In this document: in pieces, positions 9,979 through 18,710 of the stretch | Layout: every line of letters begins with the position of its first letter | Numbering within the stretch: the stretch's first letter is position 1 | Assembly: GCF_042747725.1 (NCBI RefSeq) | Contig: NZ_JBHZGO010000030.1 | Location: forward strand, 147,783 to 211,782 | Length of the DNA: 64,000 nt | Direction of reading: 5' to 3' | From: FACHB-T130 sp042747725 | GTDB lineage: Bacteria > Cyanobacteriota > Cyanobacteriia > Cyanobacteriales > FACHB-T130 | Made by a program: the position numbers and the translations under genes | The notes under the pieces: model-generated | Seen by the model: only the letters and a program-made list of their open reading frames with translations | Told to the model about the DNA's origin: nothing | Database searches by the model: none

Positions 9979-12717
9979 GTGTTGAGGAGTGGTTTTGGTT
10001 TGAAGCGGCAACGCCAGGGAAAGGAAAAATGCCAAACTTGGAACTGGGCATTTTTAGTTTTGAATTTTTCCTGTTTAATTTTTAATTCTTTTCCTGCCGG
10101 TGCCGCACCGGGTGTACTGGGAGTGGTGAAAACCCAGGACAATGCCAACCAATGGGAGGGAATTACAACGCGCCTGGGACTGAGTGGTGTTGCCTACTGT
10201 GTGGTGGACTTACAGCAAGTCCGGCAGGCGGCAGATTTAGCAGGCACGTCGGTTTTATTTTTACCGAATGTTGAAACCCTGAGTGCCGTACAGGTACAAG
10301 CAATCCAAGAATGGATGGGAAAAGGTGGACGCGCGATCGCTAGTGGTCCCCTGGGCACCCTCTCGCAACCGAACGTCCGATCGCAATTGCGATCGCTCTT
10401 TGGCGCTTACTGGGGATTTGGCTTACAAAGCCCCTCCACCTTGGCACCCGCGCCTGCCAAAAATCAGAACTGGGTGCAACAGAACGGACTCGCCGGAACC
10501 GCCCAGGGAGGTGTAATCGTTCCCGCCGGATTGACCAGTCAAACCGCTGCTGTCTGGAAGTCGGTTGAAAATCCACCGGCGGTCGTAACCACCGATCGCT
10601 CGGTCTTTTTGGGCTGGCGCTGGGGCGTCGATACTGCCTCTAGCCCAAACCTGGATAGCGCATGGCTGCGGGCGTCCCTGAACCGCTACGGGGGAGTGAG
10701 AACAGCCAAAAATTCAGCAACCGATGTGCCACAGCAGTGCAACTCCCCAAGCGGAACCACTGCGGCTGCCACACCACGCCCGCCAAACGGGCAGCCAAGC
10801 TCAACGAATCCTGTTTCTCCAGGGTCTGCGGCAGGTCGAACGCCAGCCAACTCCCGCACCCAATCGGGAACAACAGCGCTTTTCCCCACCTTCACGGCAC
10901 CCACAGACGCCAACGCCGATGGTTTGGTGGCTCCGCCTGGACTCGACGTAAAACCAAGCTCTTTGCCCATCACAGGCGGACAAGCAACCGCCATGCGTCA
11001 GGAGTTGGAAGCTCTCATCGGACGCTTTGAGAGTGCCATGTTAACTGCCAACGCCACGAACCAGGTGGGAACGGCAAACGGAAACAATTCCTCAACGCAA
11101 ACCAAGCTCATCGCCCAAACTTCTTCACTCTCCAATCAGCAATCAGCACTCAAAACTGCCCAAACAGGGTTGCAAAAGTTTCTTCAGCTAATTGCCCAAC
11201 AAGACTACAGCGCTGCCAGACAGCAGTGGCTTCAGGCGCGGCGATCGCTCTGGGACAACTATCCCACCGACCGACCCCAAGGACAGTCAGAAATTCGGGC
11301 GATGTGGTTAGATCGGGGTACCATTGTCAGCGCTGGTTCGGAGCAAAAATTAGCGAAAATTTTCGACCGGCTGGCGGCGGCGGGGTTTAACACGGTTTTT
11401 TTTGAAACAGTCAATGCGGGATATCCCATTTATCCCAGTCGCGTCGCTCAGATTCAGAACCCCCTGGTGCGTGGCTGGGACCCCCTGGCGTCCGCTGTTA
11501 AATTAGCCCATGAGCGAGGGATAGAGTTGCACGCCTGGGTGTGGATTTTCGCCGTCGGCAACCAGCGTCATAACGCCTTAGTCAACCGTCCAAAAGAGTA
11601 TCCTGGCCCGGTACTCGATCTGCACCCAACTTGGGCAGGCTACGATAACCGGGGGCGTTTGTTCCACTTGGGTTCGGGTAAAACGTTTCTCGACCCGGCG
11701 AATCCGGAGGCGAGGCGCTACTTATTACAGATGTTGGGGGAAATTGCCACAAATTATCAAGTGGATGGCATTCAGTTCGATTACATTCGCTATCCTTTTC
11801 AAGATCCCCGTGCGGGTTATGCTTTTGGCTACGGTACGGCGGCGCGTCAGCAATTTCAGCAGTTAAATGGGGTCGATCCGGCAAAGATTTCGCCAAAAGA
11901 CCGCAATCTATGGCAAAAGTGGACGCAATTTCGCACCAATGCCATCAACAGTTTTGTGGCAGATGCATCGAGAAGCCTACGCGCCTTAAAACCAAACCTG
12001 ATTTTGTCGGCGGCAGTGTTTCCTTTTCCTGAAACTGAGCGTCTGCAAAAACTACAACAACATTGGGAAGTCTGGGCGCAGCGAGGAGATGTGGATTTGC
12101 TGGTGCCGATGACTTACGCTTTAGATACTAACAAACTCCAGAGTTTGGCGCAGCCTTTACTTACTCAGGCTCTACTGGGTTCAACTCTAGTTTTGCCCTC
12201 GATTCGCCTACTGAATCTGCCGGATGTCGTGGCAATCGATCAAATACAGGCGCTGCGGAATTTTCCTGCCAGTGGTTACGCTTTATTTGCCGCCGAAAAT
12301 CTTAACGAAAATCTGCAAGGAATCTTCCGCCGCACTCAGGGAAGGGAAATAAAATCATCTACAGAACCGCTGCCTTATCGCCAGCCTTTCCTAGCTGCTG
12401 CTACTCGTTACGCGGCACTCCAAAAAGAATGGGATTTTCTGTTGGAAACTAACCAATTTGGGATTAAAGAACCAGCACTCTCGGAATGGCGCAAACAAGC
12501 AGATGCTCTCTCAAATGCACTGAATCAGCTGGCTGCGAATCCTTCTGCAAATAACCTGGCAAAGGCAAAAATTTCACTTCAATCTTTTAAATTTCAGTTC
12601 AATCAATGGATGCAACAGGAAGGTTTAGAACAGCCCTACCAAGTCCAAGTTTGGGATAACCGTTTGGCAACTTTGGAAAGGCTGCTGCGCTATGGTGAGC
12701 GAGGGATTAAGAATTAA
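9979..12717 (+). CDS. Secreted GHL10-family glycosyl hydrolase-like protein
   Basis: GTG start with AGGAG (9968-9972) six bases upstream. Residues about 20-45 form a signal peptide (hydrophobic FLVLNFSCLIFNSFPAGAAP). Residues about 50-235 form an N-terminal domain, followed by a Pro/Thr/Ser/Asn-rich low-complexity linker at about 240-395. The catalytic-type domain starts near residue 435 with E-I-R-A-M-W-L-D-R-G and continues through NTVFFETVNAGYPIYPSR, ERGIELHAWVWIFAVGN and DGIQFDYIRYPF. These are hallmarks of the family-10-like (GHL10, DUF187) barrel, with candidate acidic residues in the FDYIRYP strand. A helical C-terminal tail follows. The substrate is unknown; such proteins are thought to act on cell-envelope polysaccharide. 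The linker contains a stretch (SLSNQQSALKTAQ) that looks derived from an intergenic repeat. Confidence 0.85.
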   Translation: MLRSGFGLKRQRQGKEKCQTWNWAFLVLNFSCLIFNSFPAGAAPGVLGVVKTQDNANQWEGITTRLGLSGVAYCVVDLQQVRQAADLAGTSVLFLPNVETLSAVQVQAIQEWMGKGGRAIASGPLGTLSQPNVRSQLRSLFGAYWGFGLQSPSTLAPAPAKNQNWVQQNGLAGTAQGGVIVPAGLTSQTAAVWKSVENPPAVVTTDRSVFLGWRWGVDTASSPNLDSAWLRASLNRYGGVRTAKNSATDVPQQCNSPSGTTAAATPRPPNGQPSSTNPVSPGSAAGRTPANSRTQSGTTALFPTFTAPTDANADGLVAPPGLDVKPSSLPITGGQATAMRQELEALIGRFESAMLTANATNQVGTANGNNSSTQTKLIAQTSSLSNQQSALKTAQTGLQKFLQLIAQQDYSAARQQWLQARRSLWDNYPTDRPQGQSEIRAMWLDRGTIVSAGSEQKLAKIFDRLAAAGFNTVFFETVNAGYPIYPSRVAQIQNPLVRGWDPLASAVKLAHERGIELHAWVWIFAVGNQRHNALVNRPKEYPGPVLDLHPTWAGYDNRGRLFHLGSGKTFLDPANPEARRYLLQMLGEIATNYQVDGIQFDYIRYPFQDPRAGYAFGYGTAARQQFQQLNGVDPAKISPKDRNLWQKWTQFRTNAINSFVADASRSLRALKPNLILSAAVFPFPETERLQKLQQHWEVWAQRGDVDLLVPMTYALDTNKLQSLAQPLLTQALLGSTLVLPSIRLLNLPDVVAIDQIQALRNFPASGYALFAAENLNENLQGIFRRTQGREIKSSTEPLPYRQPFLAAATRYAALQKEWDFLLETNQFGIKEPALSEWRKQADALSNALNQLAANPSANNLAKAKISLQSFKFQFNQWMQQEGLEQPYQVQVWDNRLATLERLLRYGERGIKN

Positions 12718-12812
12718 AAATTAAAAAATAGGAGAATTTTAAATTCTTACTTTAACTTAAAGGAAATTTCTGCTTGCCCGTAATTAATTGGGGTTTGGGG
12801 GTCTTCTTTGGC

Positions 12813-12864
12813 TGGAATTACCAAACCATCACTTGCTCTGGAATTACCAAACCATCACTTGCTC
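12813..12864. repeat. 26-bp tandem direct repeat, two copies
   Basis: Two perfect copies of a 26-bp unit (TGGAATTACC...CACTTGCTC) at 12813-12838 and 12839-12864. The second copy abuts the TGGACTTACGCAA end of the neighbouring MITE-like element. Confidence 0.85.
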
Positions 12865-12958
12865 TGGACTTACGCAAAGCTTATACATATAGCGTTTTTT
12901 CAGGTTCAATCCCCCTGCAGTTCGCCCACACTATGTGGTGCTATTTGCGTAAGCCCTG
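12865..12958 (+). mobile_element. MITE-like element, copy 1
   Basis: A 94-bp element with terminal inverted repeats TGGACTTACGCAA and TTGCGTAAGCCCTG (one internal mismatch). Its interior (AGCTTATACATATAGCGTTTTTT, read in two halves, then GGTTCAATCCC and ACTATGTGGTG) is shared with copies at 39338-39453 and 55372-55464. It has no coding capacity, so it would need a transposase elsewhere in the genome. Confidence 0.7.
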
Positions 12959-13125
12959 TTGCTATCCAACCCCAAACTGTATTGAATACATGGCTACTGT
13001 TTGATTGATTGCAATCAGCTTAAAAAAAGGGGATGAAAAAGATAGCGATCGCGCAATATCTAGAAAGCGACGCCGGGGGTGGAGAAAGCCCAAGGTGAAG
13101 TTGCTGCAAAGTCTCGCAGAATACA

Positions 13126-14223
13126 TCATTTTTGTCGGTTTTTCTTCTTGCCTTTTGCTCCCACCAGAGAAGCAAAGCCTTGGGAAACGCCGATAATTAA
13201 GGCGAGTACTGTTACCATCGGGTGTCTGGATGGCGGTACCTGTTGTATGGTGCTGGTAGATGTTTCAGACACGCGATCGCTTGCCTCTTCTTGCTCACCT
13301 GCTGCCTCTTTGTCCTCAGTGCGGGGTATCCCCTGCTGCGCCCTAGCCTTTTCCGTGACGGGTACGGCATTCTTAGCGGGGACAATTCGGGAGCCGTATT
13401 TATTGGCGTAAACTTGAGTAAATTCAGCACCGAAAAAGAGAATCTGGGCGGAATAATTCACCCACAATAGCAGCACTACAAACGATCCAGCCGCGCCGTA
13501 GGTTGAGCCGACGCTGCCATTGCCTAGATACAGCCCCAGTAGGTACTTACCAAGGGTAAATAGTAAAGAGGTAATGGCGGCACCAATCCAAACGTCACCC
13601 CAGGCGATTTTGGCGTCTGGCAGAACTCTAAACATCAACGCGAACAGCACCGTCACGATACCGAAGGAAAGGAGAAAGTTTAGGGCTTGCAGGAAGGGCA
13701 AACCGGGCATCAAATGACCGAAATAATTGCCTACTCCTGCTAAACCGGCGCTCAAGATTAGGGAAACCAAGAGCAAAAAGCCAATTCCTAGTACCATTGA
13801 GAAGGACAAAAATCGGTCTTTGATAAAGCCTTTAATGCCGCGTCCAGGCTTCGGCGCGACTTCCCAGATAGTGTTTAGTGAATCTTGCAATTGACCAAAG
13901 ACGCCGGAAGCACCGAACAAGAGGATGCCAACGCTGATCAGGGTGGCAATTGTGCCTTGCTCTGCCTTCCGGGAATTTTTGATCATATCTTGGACGGCAT
14001 CGGCACCCTGTGAGCCAAGCAAGCCTTCAATTTGCTCATCAATTCTACCCTGAGCCGCTTCTTGCCCAAATACTAAGGCAGCGATCGCGATCGCAATAAT
14101 AACTAGCGGTGCCAGAGAAAATACAGTGTAATATGCCAGCGCCGCCGCCAACCGCGATGCCTTATCTTCTTGCCATTCTGAAAATGTATCTTTAAGCAGT
14201 CCTACTATATCTTTTGGCTTCAT
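13126..14223 (-). CDS. YihY/BrkB-family integral membrane protein
   Basis: A 365-residue inner-membrane protein of the YihY/virulence-factor BrkB family, whose transport or envelope role is unsettled. The family signature is visible: S-R-L-A-A-A-L-A-Y-Y-T-V-F-S-L-A-P-L near residues 24-41, then about six hydrophobic helices. These include GTIATLISVGILLFGASG, LGIGFLLLVSLILSAGLAG, a helix around FLLSFGIVTVLFALMF, and LLLWVNYSAQILFFGAEF. Residues about 285-330 are a polar, Glu/Thr/Ser-rich cytoplasmic tail not typical of the short family members. A final hydrophobic patch and a Lys-rich end (GKKKNRQK) follow. The gene is on the same strand as rnc upstream, with a 100-bp gap. GCGATCGCGATCGC HIP1 sites lie inside the coding region. 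Confidence 0.88.
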   Translation of the reverse strand: MKPKDIVGLLKDTFSEWQEDKASRLAAALAYYTVFSLAPLVIIAIAIAALVFGQEAAQGRIDEQIEGLLGSQGADAVQDMIKNSRKAEQGTIATLISVGILLFGASGVFGQLQDSLNTIWEVAPKPGRGIKGFIKDRFLSFSMVLGIGFLLLVSLILSAGLAGVGNYFGHLMPGLPFLQALNFLLSFGIVTVLFALMFRVLPDAKIAWGDVWIGAAITSLLFTLGKYLLGLYLGNGSVGSTYGAAGSFVVLLLWVNYSAQILFFGAEFTQVYANKYGSRIVPAKNAVPVTEKARAQQGIPRTEDKEAAGEQEEASDRVSETSTSTIQQVPPSRHPMVTVLALIIGVSQGFASLVGAKGKKKNRQK

Positions 14224-14322
14224 AACTAACTTCTAGCCTGCGCTACCACTCTTCTTTGAGTTTGCAATGCCTTGCCTGGAAGTTAAAAGACCCGAAAGTT
14301 AGAGTTTCTCCAGAATTCCAGC

Positions 14323-15009
14323 TTACACCAGCCCTCGTTTTTTCAGTTTGGACAGTGCATCTTCAGCAGCCGCTTTCTCAGCATCTTTTTTGCTGCGTCC
14401 TTTACCTTCCCCGTAAGATTTATCGCCCACAAACACTGTGGCGATGAACTCTGGGGCGTGGGGTGTTCCGCCTGCTTGTTTGGTAACATATTTAGGTGGC
14501 GTTGAGCCAAGGTCAGAGTCTGCTTGCACCCATTGCTGAAACCGATTTTTCGAGTCTACATTGGAGAGGGACACTACAATATCCTCCGGAACGGAATCAA
14601 ACAGCGGTTCTACAAAATTGCGGACTTTCTCAACATCTAAATTGTTATCTAGATAATAAGCGGCGACGACGGCTTCAAAGGTGCTGCTGAGTAAATTTGG
14701 ATTATAGTAGCCTCCCTCGCGAATGGCACCTTGACCTAACCGCATTTTGAAGTTTAAACCAATCTCGGTAGCGAACTTTGCTAGCTGCTTTTCATCTACC
14801 AGCGCCGAACGTCTACGAGTCATTTGGTCTTCTCCCATTTGTGGGTGACGACGATAGAGATATTCGCCACTTAAAAAAGTTAGCAAAGCGTCACCCAAAA
14901 ATTCTAGCCGTTCGTTGTTTTCGCATTCTCCGGGGTTTTCATTGGCATAAGAACGGTGAGTAAGCGCATGAAGCAAGAGTTTTTCATCCCGAAATGTTGG
15001 CAGTGACAT
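14323..15009 (-). CDS. rnc: Ribonuclease III
   Basis: A double-strand-specific endoribonuclease for rRNA and mRNA processing, acting in the cytoplasm as a dimer. The start is placed at ATG 15009 because AGGAG lies eight bases upstream, giving 228 residues; an upstream ATG at 15045 would add 12. The nuclease signature NERLEFLGDALLTFLSGEYL contains the catalytic acidic residues, and the second acidic cluster is in STFEAVVAAYYLD. A double-stranded RNA-binding domain occupies about residues 155-225, with G-K-G-R-S-K-K-D-A-E-K-A-A-A. The length matches the family. The gene is transcribed away from the NYN-domain gene's terminator-like hairpins and toward the YihY gene. Cyanobacteria often carry several RNase III homologues, so this may be one of two or three. 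Confidence 0.93.
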   Translation of the reverse strand: MSLPTFRDEKLLLHALTHRSYANENPGECENNERLEFLGDALLTFLSGEYLYRRHPQMGEDQMTRRRSALVDEKQLAKFATEIGLNFKMRLGQGAIREGGYYNPNLLSSTFEAVVAAYYLDNNLDVEKVRNFVEPLFDSVPEDIVVSLSNVDSKNRFQQWVQADSDLGSTPPKYVTKQAGGTPHAPEFIATVFVGDKSYGEGKGRSKKDAEKAAAEDALSKLKKRGLV

Positions 15010-15095
15010 TTCTATTTCTCCTGTTTTGGGGTAAATTAATTGCATGGAAATATCAGTACCATTAATTGATGGCTATTAACTAGGTAAACACGAGA

Positions 15096-15150
15096 AAACC
15101 GCCCACTAGCGGTTTTTTGGATAAACCCGGTTTGGAGGGAAACCGGGTTT
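15096..15150 (-). terminator. Paired hairpins downstream of the NYN gene
   Basis: Two adjacent palindromes: AAACCGC (15096-15102) with GCGGTTT (15109-15115), and AAACCCGGTTT (15123-15133) with AAACCGGGTTT (15140-15150). Read on the minus strand they lie 50-100 bases after the NYN stop; the second one met is followed by TTTTCTCG. On the plus strand the first arm pair is followed by six T, so the site may work in both directions. Confidence 0.6.
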
Positions 15151-15200
15151 TTGATAAGGTAGCGATCGCTTGATTATCTAGCTTTCAGCAATCGGCTTAA

Positions 15201-15974
15201 CTATACTAACAACATTTCCTCATTTTGCAATTTGATTTTCCCATCTTTTACAACAGCAGCAACAAACTTGCTGAAGCTTGAAAATTTCGTCCTATCAGCT
15301 TTACGAATAGTGGAAAACCCTTTATAGTTGGGAAAATGCTGACTTTTACGCATCAGGTTGTCAATGGTGGAATATACTGCATGCTTACCTTGGCTGTTCG
15401 CAGTCTTGATACCTGCGATAAGATACTGAACAGCATCATCGTAAGTGATATCAGGCAAAACGCTATCTTTCTGAATCACAGTCTTGTTGCTAACTAAGTT
15501 AGGTAATTCGTTTACAAAGTGAAATTCATTAGCAACACTTTTCAGACTTTGCTTTACAGTGCATCGTTGAGCTAAAATTATCACTTTTTTCTCTGACTTT
15601 TGCAGAATCAAAACTAAATTCTCAAAATCACCATCTCCTGATACAAGAAGAACCACGCTGGGAGGGTTGTTGCTGTGAATATCGTTAATACAGTCAACTA
15701 TCAATTGATTGTCAGCACTGTTTTTTAAAGGACAAGGAACATCAACACATATAAACCCAATACTTTCTGAATTTACTTTGGCAGAAAGCTGGTTTTTGCA
15801 CTCTGAATTGTAGTACAATCTTTTGTTAATCAAACGTCCTTGCAACTTGGCAAAGTCCACCAATAACTTTGCTTCTTCTTCTGTTAAGGAGACGTTTTGA
15901 AAATCCCAGTAAATTGAAACTAACGGTTTCTGATTGTTTGTTTTTGTTTGGGAAGCTACAAGAATGCTTGTCAT
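15201..15974 (-). CDS. NYN-domain (LabA/PIN-like) putative RNase
   Basis: ATG 15974 gives 257 residues (M-T-S-I-L-V-A-S-Q); in-frame starts at 16007 and 16022 are possible but lack better ribosome-binding sites. Residues about 20-150 form the NYN domain of the PIN-like nuclease superfamily. It opens with VSIYWDFQNVS carrying the first Asp, and has VVLLVSGDGDFENLV with the S-G-D-G-D-F acidic motif that binds metal. The C-terminal 90 residues (AVQYLIAGIKTANSQGKHAV onward) resemble a small winged-helix or LOTUS-type RNA-binding domain. Proteins of this design are predicted RNA-cleaving enzymes in the cytoplasm. Its partner and target are unknown. It is divergent from chlD, with an unusual long hairpin between them. 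Confidence 0.82.
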   Translation of the reverse strand: MTSILVASQTKTNNQKPLVSIYWDFQNVSLTEEEAKLLVDFAKLQGRLINKRLYYNSECKNQLSAKVNSESIGFICVDVPCPLKNSADNQLIVDCINDIHSNNPPSVVLLVSGDGDFENLVLILQKSEKKVIILAQRCTVKQSLKSVANEFHFVNELPNLVSNKTVIQKDSVLPDITYDDAVQYLIAGIKTANSQGKHAVYSTIDNLMRKSQHFPNYKGFSTIRKADRTKFSSFSKFVAAVVKDGKIKLQNEEMLLV

Positions 15975-16421
15975 TTTGATACGTCCAAATAGTAAGTTAA
16001 TGGACATCAAAAAATCGTGCATTTAGCTTCAGCAAAAAGCCGATCTAGGGATTTAAGAAAGATAAAATAAACCCCGACTAAGTTAATAGCCCGAATCAAC
16101 TCTTCTGCCTGGGAAGCTATTGAATTTGCAGTCTCAGATATAGAATTTTCAGCTTCCTACTGAGCGTGCAGTCAACCATTTGACCGACATACTGTTCAGC
16201 CAAATCGTTGACTAGACGCTCAGCAGGAAACTAAAAAATCGTGTACCTGAGACAGCATTCAAAACTTCTTAATGCGAGATTTTTTTACTGTCTGCGTTGA
16301 ATTTAACATCGGCAAAACTTGGATGTCAAGAGTAATTGGGTGGATTTGAAGCGTAGGACTTAGTTGAAGGCGACAAACTTTGCGCTATGCTGAAAAATTG
16401 GACTTGCATCGCTTTTAAACT
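15975..16421. other. Divergent intergenic region upstream of chlD
   Basis: About 450 bases between the divergent NYN and chlD genes. Its central feature is the long imperfect hairpin at 16127-16257, listed separately. No ORF of note is present. Promoters for both neighbours should lie here, but I cannot assign clear -10/-35 boxes. Confidence 0.6.
16127..16257. repeat. Long imperfect inverted repeat (about 50-nt arms)
   Basis: Left arm 16127-16176 and right arm 16207-16257 are reverse complements with few mismatches. Both contain T-G-C-(A/T)-G-T-C-T-C-A-G near the outside and TTCCT(A/G)CTGAGCGT near the inside, ending GTCAAC/GTTGAC. The loop is 30 nt. The symmetry may extend further out to about 16119. 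It could be a folded small RNA, a MITE with long arms, or a processing site. Confidence 0.75.
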
Positions 16422-18473
16422 ATGCCTGCATCTGTAGCTAACCCCGCCTTCCCCCTCGCTGCTGTGGTGGGACAAGAAGCAATAAAAATGGCGCTGCTAT
16501 TGGCAGCAATTGATCCCGGACTGGGAGGGGTAGCGATCGCGGGTCGTCGCGGGACTGCTAAATCGGTCATGGCACGCGCCTTGCACTCCCTTCTGCCCCC
16601 CATTGAAGTCGTCAAAGGGTCGATTAGCAATTGCAACCCCGATTGCCCCAGCGAGTGGGATGACAAACTATTGGCAGAGGCTGATGCCCAGCCGGATGCC
16701 CAGATTGACGCTCAGGTGATTCCGGCTCCATTTGTGCAAATTCCTTTGGGAATCACAGAAGATCGGCTGCTGGGTTCTGTGGATGTGGAACAATCAGTTA
16801 AACAGGGAGAAACGGTGTTTCAGCCTGGGTTACTGGCGGCAGCACACCGGGGCGTCCTGTATGTAGACGAAATTAATCTGCTCGATGAGCAAATTGCTAA
16901 CCAACTGCTGACCGTTTTATCTGAAGGGCGCAACCAGATTGAGCGGGAGGGGATTAGCTTTCAGCATCCTTGTAAGTCTTTATTTATTGCCACCTACAAC
17001 CCGGAAGAAGGGCCACTGCGAGAACATTTGCTCGATAGAATTGCGATCGCGCTTTCCGCTGATGGTGTACTCGGTTTAGATGAACGAGTGCAAGCAGTAG
17101 AACAAGCTCTCGCCTACGCCAAATCCCCGGAACTCTTTCTAGAACAGTACAGCGAAGACCTCGACAACCTGAAAACTCAGATCGTATTGGCGCGGGAATG
17201 GCTTAAGGAGGTTCGCATCACCCGCGAACAAATCGCTTACCTGGTTGATGAAGCAATTCGCGGCGGAGTGCAGGGACATCGAGCCGAACTATTTGCTGTG
17301 CGAGTTGCCAAGGCTGCTGCTGCTTTAGAGGGGCGCACTAACGTGACGGCGGAAGACTTGCGCCGTGCGGTGGAATTGGTTATTGTGCCGCGTGCCACAG
17401 TAGTGCAGACACCTCCAGAAGAAACGCCTCCTCCTCCTCCCCCACCGCCACCACCCCAAGATGAATCTCAGCAAGAGCAGGATGAGCAGGATGAAGAGGA
17501 ACCGGAAGAACCCCAGCAGGATCAGCCCAGCATTCCAGAAGAATTTGTCTTCGATCCAGAGGGTGTCATCCTCGACCCCACCGTGCTTTACTTTGCTCAG
17601 ATGGCGCAACGTCACGGCAAGTCGGGCAGTCGCAGCCTAATCATTTCAGAAGATCGAGGGCGTTACGTCAAGCCGATGTTGCCGAAAGGCAAGGTGCGGC
17701 GAATTGCCGTTGATGCGACGCTCAGAGCCGCTGCACCCTACCAAAAGGCGCGGCGGGAGCGAAACGATGCCGTCGCCCAATCTCCCCTTGGTCAGGGGGG
17801 ACAAAAAGGAGATCGGCGGGTATTCGTCGAGCAAGGGGATGTTCGCTCCAAACGCTTAGTCCGGAAAGCCGGGGCGCTAGTCGTTTTCGTCGTCGATGCC
17901 TCTGGCTCAATGGCGCTGAACCGGATGCAGTCAGCTAAGGGTGCGGTGATGCGCCTGCTGACGGAAGCCTATCAGAACCGCGACCAAGTGGCGTTGATTC
18001 CCTTCCGAGGAGAACAAGCCGATGTGCTGCTACCGCCAACTCGTTCGATTGCCTTAGCGCGGCGGCGTCTAGAGCTATTGCCTTGTGGCGGCGGCTCCCC
18101 TCTGGCTCATGGTTTGACTCAGGCAGTGCGCGTCGGCATGAATGCTCGGATGTCTGGAGATATCGGTCAGGTGGTGATTGTGGCGATTACCGATGGACGC
18201 GGCAATATTCCTTTAGCTCGTTCTTTGGGCGAACCGATACAGGAAGGGGAAAAGCCGGATATTAAAGCTGAATTGTTGGAGATTGCTTCCAGAATTCGCG
18301 CTTTGGGGATTCAGTTGTTAGTGATTGATACGGAAAATAAGTTTATTTCCACTGGTTTCGCTAAGGAATTGGCAAAGCAATCAGGGGGAAAATATTATCA
18401 CTTACCCAAGGCAACGGAGCAAGCGATCGCTGGAGTGACCAGAGGAGCGATCGCAGATATGAAATCTCGCTAA
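16422..18473 (+). CDS. chlD: Magnesium chelatase subunit D
   Basis: The D subunit of the three-part enzyme that inserts magnesium into protoporphyrin IX, committing it to chlorophyll. It is a soluble cytoplasmic or stromal-type AAA protein that works with ChlI and ChlH. Residues 1-320 form the AAA-like domain with a variant Walker A (GRRGTAKS) and VLYVDEINLLD. Residues about 325-365 are the characteristic Pro-run and acidic hinge (PPPPPPPPPP, then E-E-P-E-E-P). The C-terminal third is a von Willebrand/integrin I domain with the MIDAS motif DASGSMALNRMQSA. The length, 683, is slightly above relatives because residues about 447-463 (A-V-A-Q-S-P-L-G-Q-G-G-Q-K-G-D) look like an inserted intergenic repeat. 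A strong terminator follows. Confidence 0.95.
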   Translation: MPASVANPAFPLAAVVGQEAIKMALLLAAIDPGLGGVAIAGRRGTAKSVMARALHSLLPPIEVVKGSISNCNPDCPSEWDDKLLAEADAQPDAQIDAQVIPAPFVQIPLGITEDRLLGSVDVEQSVKQGETVFQPGLLAAAHRGVLYVDEINLLDEQIANQLLTVLSEGRNQIEREGISFQHPCKSLFIATYNPEEGPLREHLLDRIAIALSADGVLGLDERVQAVEQALAYAKSPELFLEQYSEDLDNLKTQIVLAREWLKEVRITREQIAYLVDEAIRGGVQGHRAELFAVRVAKAAAALEGRTNVTAEDLRRAVELVIVPRATVVQTPPEETPPPPPPPPPPQDESQQEQDEQDEEEPEEPQQDQPSIPEEFVFDPEGVILDPTVLYFAQMAQRHGKSGSRSLIISEDRGRYVKPMLPKGKVRRIAVDATLRAAAPYQKARRERNDAVAQSPLGQGGQKGDRRVFVEQGDVRSKRLVRKAGALVVFVVDASGSMALNRMQSAKGAVMRLLTEAYQNRDQVALIPFRGEQADVLLPPTRSIALARRRLELLPCGGGSPLAHGLTQAVRVGMNARMSGDIGQVVIVAITDGRGNIPLARSLGEPIQEGEKPDIKAELLEIASRIRALGIQLLVIDTENKFISTGFAKELAKQSGGKYYHLPKATEQAIAGVTRGAIADMKSR

Positions 18474-18503
18474 GGTTAATTACCCATAATTCCCCAGCAC
18501 CCG

Positions 18504-18582
18504 GAACCCCACCCCCAACCCCTCCCCGCTTGCGGGGAAGGGAGCCGGAGCCGCAGGTGATGGCGGGGTGGGGTTCTTTTAT
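18504..18582 (+). terminator. Nested-hairpin terminator after chlD
   Basis: Outer arms GAACCCCACCCC (18504-18515) and GGGGTGGGGTTC (18565-18576) enclose an inner hairpin CCCCGC-TT-GCGGGG (18524-18537), followed by TTTTATT. The CCCACCCC...GGGGTGGGG frame is a common cyanobacterial intergenic repeat that here also serves as terminator. Confidence 0.75.
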
Positions 18583-18614
18583 TACGGGTAATCAACCAGA
18601 CTTAATATCACTTC

Positions 18615-18698
18615 TACCAATTACCAATTACCAATTACCAATTACCAATTACCAATTACCAATTACCAATTACCAATTACCAATTACCAATTACCAAT
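18615..18698. repeat. Heptanucleotide tandem repeat, 12 perfect copies
   Basis: Twelve uninterrupted copies of TACCAAT (84 bp). It lies between the chlD terminator and the convergent coiled-coil gene. This is a short tandemly repeated repetitive (STRR) sequence as seen in filamentous cyanobacteria, and is likely variable in copy number. Confidence 0.95.
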
Positions 18699-18710
18699 CT
18701 CAAAAATTCT

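Larger units (their letters stand above)
12718..13125. other. Intergenic region with tandem repeat and MITE-like element
   Basis: About 400 bases between two convergent genes. It holds a 26-bp duplication (12813-12864) and, directly attached, a MITE-like element (12865-12958), both listed separately. The rest shows no gene; short ORFs here arise from the repeats. Confidence 0.7.

Noticed and set aside
18615..18698. Tandem heptamers as a CRISPR or origin-type iteron array
   Set aside because: The unit is only 7 bp with no spacers, no DnaA boxes and no replication genes nearby; it is a simple short tandem repeat.
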